DNA from: Vibrio sinaloensis DSM 21326
Lineage (GTDB): Bacteria > Pseudomonadota > Gammaproteobacteria > Enterobacterales > Vibrionaceae
Direction of reading: 5' to 3'
Assembly: GCF_000189275.1 (NCBI RefSeq)
Contig: NZ_AEVT01000002.1
Span: 1 to 64,000 of the forward strand
DNA length: 64,000 nt
Part shown: positions 61,101 through 64,000 of the stretch, piece after piece
Numbering within the stretch: the first letter of the stretch is position 1
Layout of the letters: each line of letters opens with the position of its first letter
Notes under the pieces: generated by a model
What the model was told of the DNA's origin: nothing
What the model saw: the letters and a program-made list of their open reading frames with translations, nothing else
Database searches by the model: none
Translations under genes and position numbers: made by a program

Positions 61101-61727
61101 TTTTAATTCAAATTGAGCTTTGTTGAGCCGCTCTTGCTTACCATCAAGCACATAACTTTTTTGTTCAGTTTGTGAATTGGCGATCAGGCTGACGAGCCAA
61201 TGAGATTGAATAGCGTTGTCTGAAGTAATATCGACTCGTTTTCGCAGATCATCCAGTTCTGTAATACTCGATTCAATGAACTCTTCGTGCTCAACTTGTA
61301 GTGTCTGAACCAAAAATTCAGCTTGTTCGGCAATTTGCGACATTTCTGAACGAGTGGATCGCGCTTGACTCGCGATCTCTACATACTGGTCAAAGGCTTT
61401 TTGATGCTCATTGAGCGGAGTACTGAGTGAAAGCGTCGATTCGTTCTCTAGTGCCACCTGCGCAGTTTGTTTTGCTTTGGCGTTTAATTCATGAAAAAGG
61501 CCAATCAGTTCCGCATTTGGCTGGCGTATATAGCTTTGCTCAACGATTTTCATGTTTTCTAACGTGGAACGTAGCTGAGCGTTATTGGCGTAGTGATCAA
61601 TGGTTTCAAACCTTTGATTTAGGGTTACCCAACCCATCACACCCGCTACCAATAAAAGAATTGAAGCGACGACAAAGCCTGTAAGAATACGTTTGGAATC
61701 GAGAGCGTATTTGTTAACGGTGTCCAT
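58131..61727 (-). CDS. hybrid sensor histidine kinase with two receiver domains and an HPt domain
   Basis: 1198-residue membrane-bound sensor. Order of parts: cytoplasmic N-terminus, helix 1 (about 14-36), a long helical periplasmic sensor (about 37-430) of unrecognised type, helix 2 (about 431-452), HisKA with His486-488 in [16 protein letters not shown], HATPase ([15 protein letters not shown] near 600, [16 protein letters not shown] near 665), receiver 1 (about 718-845; phospho-Asp in [15 protein letters not shown]), receiver 2 (about 873-985; [16 protein letters not shown]), and HPt (about 1045-1130; [20 protein letters not shown]). A full His-Asp-His-Asp relay can occur in one protein. 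The HD-GYP regulator lies 18 bases upstream on the same strand, so the two form a pair. Confidence 0.93.
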   Translation of the reverse strand: MDTVNKYALDSKRILTGFVVASILLLVAGVMGWVTLNQRFETIDHYANNAQLRSTLENMKIVEQSYIRQPNAELIGLFHELNAKAKQTAQVALENESTLSLSTPLNEHQKAFDQYVEIASQARSTRSEMSQIAEQAEFLVQTLQVEHEEFIESSITELDDLRKRVDITSDNAIQSHWLVSLIANSQTEQKSYVLDGKQERLNKAQFELKKAQQLINKLAESTTDSTSQTLIVQIRNAYNRYSTSLVQMRSWPNIGDPLKASITAQVDRASNELIRAATALRTHQKARLEAAQQAVTSIQLAISDKLAISSSLLLLQTDISEAQQSDRDYAMALESEQQQMLAQTVRNKLTVILMMLENLYEQVTSEEEQIHIDALMQASEGYLALFTRFTEQRELEHQHIAKLAQGYQELQASIEPIYQNQLLIVEDSGNITTKMAIGGGIFLITLLLLGLLANKSHAALERFANKLAIARDEANSANRAKSDFLANMSHEIRTPMNAIIGMSYLALKTDLTKAQRNYIHKVKLSADSLLGLINDILDFSKIEAGKLDIEQVDFQLENVLDNISNLVGLRASERGLELLIHIERDVPTALVGDPLRLGQVLINLSNNAVKFTERGEIKITVSVAERSGENIRLKFRVSDSGIGMTPEQTQKLFSKFTQADSSTTRKYGGTGLGLAISKELSQLMGGDIQVESEAGVGSTFSFTIQTQISQALKQEQTVVPKEIGKLKVLIVDDNASARIILEDILLSLKLECQQVSNADDALTALTTAASDGAPFDLLISDWQMPGKDGIDLIESMQQAFSSVQQPKVLMLTAYGREELSEALQKRHIELPGLLDKPVTASHLFDAIIALYGVENERLSRGEVEEQLQLANVQSLAGAQLLLVEDNEINQELATELLEGQQIHITIAENGQQAVDLYQTQEFDGILMDCQMPIMDGYEATEYIRHQLGNSQIPIIAMTANVMERDKEKAQASGMNDIIAKPIDVGSMFSTLAKWITPQHPQQLVHQAHSQNSPTASIEGIDTQAGLTRASGNNQLYQKLLQRFASTYGDSSAVASALSLDDKQVRKRNVHSLKGVSGNIGADHLQDLCAQLERDLDNEKLHQQVVDELTVLIERIGSCLPSMPEEMNQSQDDAYDDKLVRQLEQLLAESDTQAIELVNALSSGSALGLNTGQFRQISHALEEFDFDQASEVLLSSKQS

Positions 61728-61745
61728 TTACTGCCTCAGTAGGTG

Positions 61746-62783
61746 TTAGAATTCATCTTTAAATGCATCGCGTATTTGCAAGATTGTGTCGAGCTGGCTT
61801 ATGAAAATGGGCACAAGGTTGGGGTCAAAATGGCTGCCAGCGTCTTGTTCTAAAACCGCTACTGCTTTCTCAACGGGCCACGCTTTTTTATAGGGGCGTT
61901 CACTGGTCAAGGCATCAAAAACATCAGCAATGGCGACAATACGAGCGCTGAGTGGAATCTCTTCACCTTTCAAGCCATGTGGATAGCCACTTCCGTCCCA
62001 TTTTTCATGATGGTAAAGCGCGATCTCTTGAGCCATTTGCAGCAGTAGCGAGTCACTATCGGCGATAATATCGGCACCAATTTTGACGTGACCTTGCATC
62101 ACTTGCCATTCCTCCGCATCGAGCTTTCCTGGTTTTCTCAAAACGGCATCGGGAATGCCTATCTTTCCGATATCGTGCATAGGAGAAGCTTGGAATACCA
62201 ACTCAATCCAGCGCTCGCTAACATCTAACTGTTGAGCAAGTATTTTAGAGTAGTGGCTCATTCGTACAACGTGCATCCCGGTTTCGTTATCTTTGTACTC
62301 AGCAGCACGACCCAATCGTTGAATGACTTCTAACCGGCTTTTTTCCAACTGTTCGGTGCGTTGTTTCACTTTAATCGCGAGCGCCAAATTATGATCATGC
62401 AACTCTATATGGGTTTTGACTCGCGCTTTAACGATCGGCGGGCTAACTGGCTTGGTAATGTAATCCACCGCTCCGAGCTCAAACCCTTTTTGTTCATCAA
62501 CCACTTCTGCTTTTGCTGTGACAAAAATGATCGGGATATCGGCGGTGAATGGGTTGTTCTTTAACTTTGTACAGACCTCGTATCCGTCCATCTCTGGCAT
62601 CATGATATCGAGCAAGATCAAGTGTGGCTTGGGAGCGCTGTTGGCAATCTGTATGGCTTTCGCTCCGCTGGTGGCCGCCTTTATTCGGAACTCATCAGAC
62701 AAAATACCAGACAAGGTATGAATATTATCCGGAATATCGTCGACTACTAGGACGATAGGTTTCTCATTCGAATTGGTAGGCAT
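61746..62783 (-). CDS. response regulator with HD-GYP domain, probable c-di-GMP phosphodiesterase
   Basis: 345 residues. The receiver domain (about 9-125) has phospho-Asp in LILLDIMMPEMDGYEV near 56 and the conserved Lys in YITKPVSPP near 111. The HD-GYP domain (about 148-340) keeps the metal ligands MHDIGKIGIP near 206, HHEKWDGSGYPHGL near 259 and the GYP triplet, so it should be an active c-di-GMP phosphodiesterase. Its output would lower c-di-GMP, affecting motility and biofilm. It is first in the minus-strand pair with the hybrid kinase, its likely partner. Confidence 0.92.
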   Translation of the reverse strand: MPTNSNEKPIVLVVDDIPDNIHTLSGILSDEFRIKAATSGAKAIQIANSAPKPHLILLDIMMPEMDGYEVCTKLKNNPFTADIPIIFVTAKAEVVDEQKGFELGAVDYITKPVSPPIVKARVKTHIELHDHNLALAIKVKQRTEQLEKSRLEVIQRLGRAAEYKDNETGMHVVRMSHYSKILAQQLDVSERWIELVFQASPMHDIGKIGIPDAVLRKPGKLDAEEWQVMQGHVKIGADIIADSDSLLLQMAQEIALYHHEKWDGSGYPHGLKGEEIPLSARIVAIADVFDALTSERPYKKAWPVEKAVAVLEQDAGSHFDPNLVPIFISQLDTILQIRDAFKDEF

Positions 62784-63211
62784 GGCTGTAAATCCTTTAC
62801 GGCGACATTTGTCTCAATAGTAATGCATAGAATAGTTAGAATTTATAAAGAGTTGCAGGACTTATTTGCTAATCCGAGCAGTTATGGTGAGAAGAGTGAA
62901 GTGAGTACAAGTTTGGTCAGTTAGTTGAACCTTGATGTGGAAATGGTATACCTAGCTTTAGGTTACTCATAGGCCAAATACTATTGGAGGTAAATGCCAA
63001 ACCGAGTCGTTACTATTTAATTGTTTGTATATCAATGCCTTAATGGTTGATTGGTGATATCATCTAGCTTTGGGGTTATAGGTATACTAAAGCTTGTTTA
63101 GCGGTACAGGTGGCGTCGAAGCTAAGGAATTTCTGAATGTTTTCGATTCAATGTGTATAATCGCGGATTCTGTTTTGACCACGAAGCTCACTGTTTAGCG
63201 AGACTCACCTT
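62784..63211. other. intergenic region between the HD-GYP gene and dusA
   Basis: No gene or structured element is evident in these 428 bases. They are AT-rich and must hold the promoters of the divergent HD-GYP gene and dusA; a dusA -10 element (63156-63161) is listed separately. Confidence 0.6.
63133..63161 (+). promoter_or_regulatory. probable dusA promoter
   Basis: A perfect TATAAT lies at 63156-63161, about 50 bases before the dusA ATG. The -35 (CTGAAT at a 17-base spacer) is poor. If the downstream gene is the cut dusA, this promoter now drives the element end instead. Confidence 0.5.
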
Positions 63212-63301
63212 ATGAAACCTGACAATACTAGTAAATACGCGGCTAACCGCTTTTCTATTGCACCCATGTTGGATTGGACTCACTTTCTAAGCTATTGCTA
63301 G
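63212..63301 (+). pseudogene. dusA: 5' fragment of dusA, cut by an insertion
   Basis: tRNA-dihydrouridine synthase A normally has about 325 residues. Here ATG (63212) is followed by 23 codons that match the DusA N-terminus, including RFSIAPMLDWT, which ends at 63280. Intact DusA continues with DRHCRYF. Instead the frame reads HFLSYC and stops at 63301. The rest of the gene is not in the window. The neighbourhood (zur followed by dusA in V. cholerae) supports the native position of the gene, and the break falls in the part of dusA used as an attachment site by dusA-specific integrases. A complete dusA may be restored at the far end of the element. Fragment length and stop are seen directly; the insertion is inferred. 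Confidence 0.85.
63261..63280 (+). other. candidate attL of a dusA-integrated element
   Basis: The 20 bases up to the break are the dusA segment encoding APMLDWT, the region recognised by the dusA-associated integrase family. Sequence left of 63280 is dusA; right of it, it is not. The exact crossover and core length cannot be fixed from one end. Confidence 0.65.
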
Positions 63302-63624
63302 TCTCGCCGTAAATCATCCGTACTATATCTGTACTTGCTATATAATTCTTTGTTTTCTCACGCCATAAAATTATAGCCTCTAAAGCCTTTCCATTGCTGA
63401 ACTGAATTGCTTAGTATTTACTTTCAATGAATTATGAGTGTTTTAGGATGAGTGTTCATACTTTTGATGCTCTGAAAGTCTCAGACTTAAGTCTAAAAAA
63501 CTAAATTGAAACTCACAAAAATAGTAATCAATGTATTGAACTGCATTTATTTGCATTCAATTATTGACTTAATAATGATAGTTTTACGCAATGATAAATA
63601 GAATTGGTGCTCTTAGTGAGTAAG
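63302..63624. other. left end of the integrated element, non-coding
   Basis: AT-rich, with stops in all frames and no gene visible. Notable parts are the nested AAGTCT repeats at 63476-63494 and a TTGACT (63564-63569) inside a short inverted repeat ATTATT/AATAAT (63560-63576) that may belong to the promoter of the next gene. Confidence 0.6.
63476..63494. repeat. nested AAGTCT/AGACTT repeats
   Basis: The sequence AAGTCTCAGACTTAAGTCT contains AAGTCT, its complement AGACTT and AAGTCT again, so two overlapping palindromes, within about 200 bases of the presumed attL. Repeated short sites close to an element end are often binding sites of the integrase arm domain or the excisionase. Confidence 0.6.
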
Positions 63625-64000
63625 ATGCAGGTCGAAGAGGTTCAGCAACGCTTTTTTGCAATTAGTGCCGCAAATAGTAGTAAGAAGCTTCCAGAAACAA
63701 TAACGCTCTCTTCCGGTGATGAGCAATCAATGACAGACATTGAAGATTTAAGACAGAGAGGGAAAATCTCTTGGGATCTCGCTCTGAAGTCACAACCATG
63801 GAAGTATGCTGTTAGTAACGTCGATCATATGATCAAATGTGTCGCATATTATGGAAATGGAGTCGATGGGTACTATTGTGTAGGTTATGCATTGGGTTGC
63901 ATAAATGCTGATGGTACAGCGATAGAGCTTAACTACATCGAAAAACGAAGCGATGCAAGTCTAGACCTATGTGGAAACTTTTTAAACGTGATAGTGGAAG
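63625..64000 (+). CDS. unrecognised gene on the integrated element, cut by the window edge
   Basis: An open frame of at least 125 codons runs off the right edge. I do not recognise the family. Visible features are a hydrophilic N-terminus, KLPETITLSSGDEQSMTD near 21, a Tyr/Gly-rich part (VAYYGNGVDGYYCVGYALG near 80) and a strand-like end (TAIELNYIEKRS). The last two parts faintly suggest an acyltransferase-like fold, but this is weak. The ATG at 63625 was chosen; in-frame GTG or TTG codons at 63616, 63607 and 63604 are possible starts. It is probably the first cargo gene, or part of the mobility module, at this end of the element. Confidence 0.6.
   Translation, partial: MQVEEVQQRFFAISAANSSKKLPETITLSSGDEQSMTDIEDLRQRGKISWDLALKSQPWKYAVSNVDHMIKCVAYYGNGVDGYYCVGYALGCINADGTAIELNYIEKRSDASLDLCGNFLNVIVE

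Noticed and set aside
63198..63307. GCGAGACT/AGTCTCGC inverted repeat flanking the dusA fragment
   Set aside because: Eight bases only and not at the junction; likely coincidence, not the boundary of a transposon.

Overview
The window is a chromosomal segment of a marine gammaproteobacterium, almost certainly a Vibrio. Three things point to this: the gene order (an extracellular nuclease of the Xds type, then pabA, astC, astA, astD, a DUF1338 gene and crp; later purA followed by motX), the presence of MotX, a part of the sodium-driven polar flagellar motor, and protein sequences very close to known Vibrio housekeeping proteins. I saw no rRNA or tRNA gene, no CRISPR array, no insertion sequence and no transposase.

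Layout. (1) 1-3.6 kb: aspA and dcuA on the minus strand, for fumarate/aspartate metabolism and C4-dicarboxylate exchange. (2) 3.6-13.4 kb, plus strand: fxsA, the secreted nuclease, pabA, then arginine metabolism (astC/argD, astA, astD) and a DUF1338 dioxygenase-like gene. (3) 13.4-18.9 kb, minus strand: crp, prkB, yheU, yheT, a DUF2390 gene and the ABC-F gene yheS. (4) 19-23.4 kb, plus strand: kefG-kefB (potassium efflux), yheV, slyD and an isoaspartyl peptidase. (5) 23.5-30.7 kb: purA, motX with a clear sigma-28 promoter, an exported amidohydrolase on the minus strand, rnr and rlmB. (6) 30.8-44.9 kb: the complete S10, spc and alpha ribosomal-protein operons, 30 genes including secY and rpoA, with a recognisable S10 leader, a terminator and promoter between rpsQ and rplN, and a leader before rpsM. 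(7) 45-51 kb: mostly minus-strand accessory housekeeping genes (DUF2780 lipoprotein, fklB, a transporter, elaA, a Crp/Fnr-type regulator, cpdB) and ytfB on the plus strand. (8) 51.3-57 kb, plus strand: sulfate activation, with cobA, cysD, cysN, an SLC13-type permease and cysC. (9) 57-62.8 kb, minus strand: cheX, zur, a large hybrid sensor kinase and an HD-GYP response regulator.

The end of the window is the least ordinary part. At 63,212 a dusA gene (tRNA-dihydrouridine synthase A) starts normally after a sigma-70-like promoter, but the match to DusA stops after 23 codons and the frame closes at 63,301. The AT-rich DNA that follows does not belong to dusA and carries nested short repeats and an unrecognised gene that runs off the edge. 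The 5' end of dusA is a known integration site for genomic islands and prophages, so the last ~720 bases are best read as the left end of an integrated element whose body lies beyond the window.

Most of the window is conserved core genome, and the annotations there rest on clear family resemblance. Starts were moved from the longest reading frame where a ribosome binding site or family alignment favoured another codon; these cases are stated.
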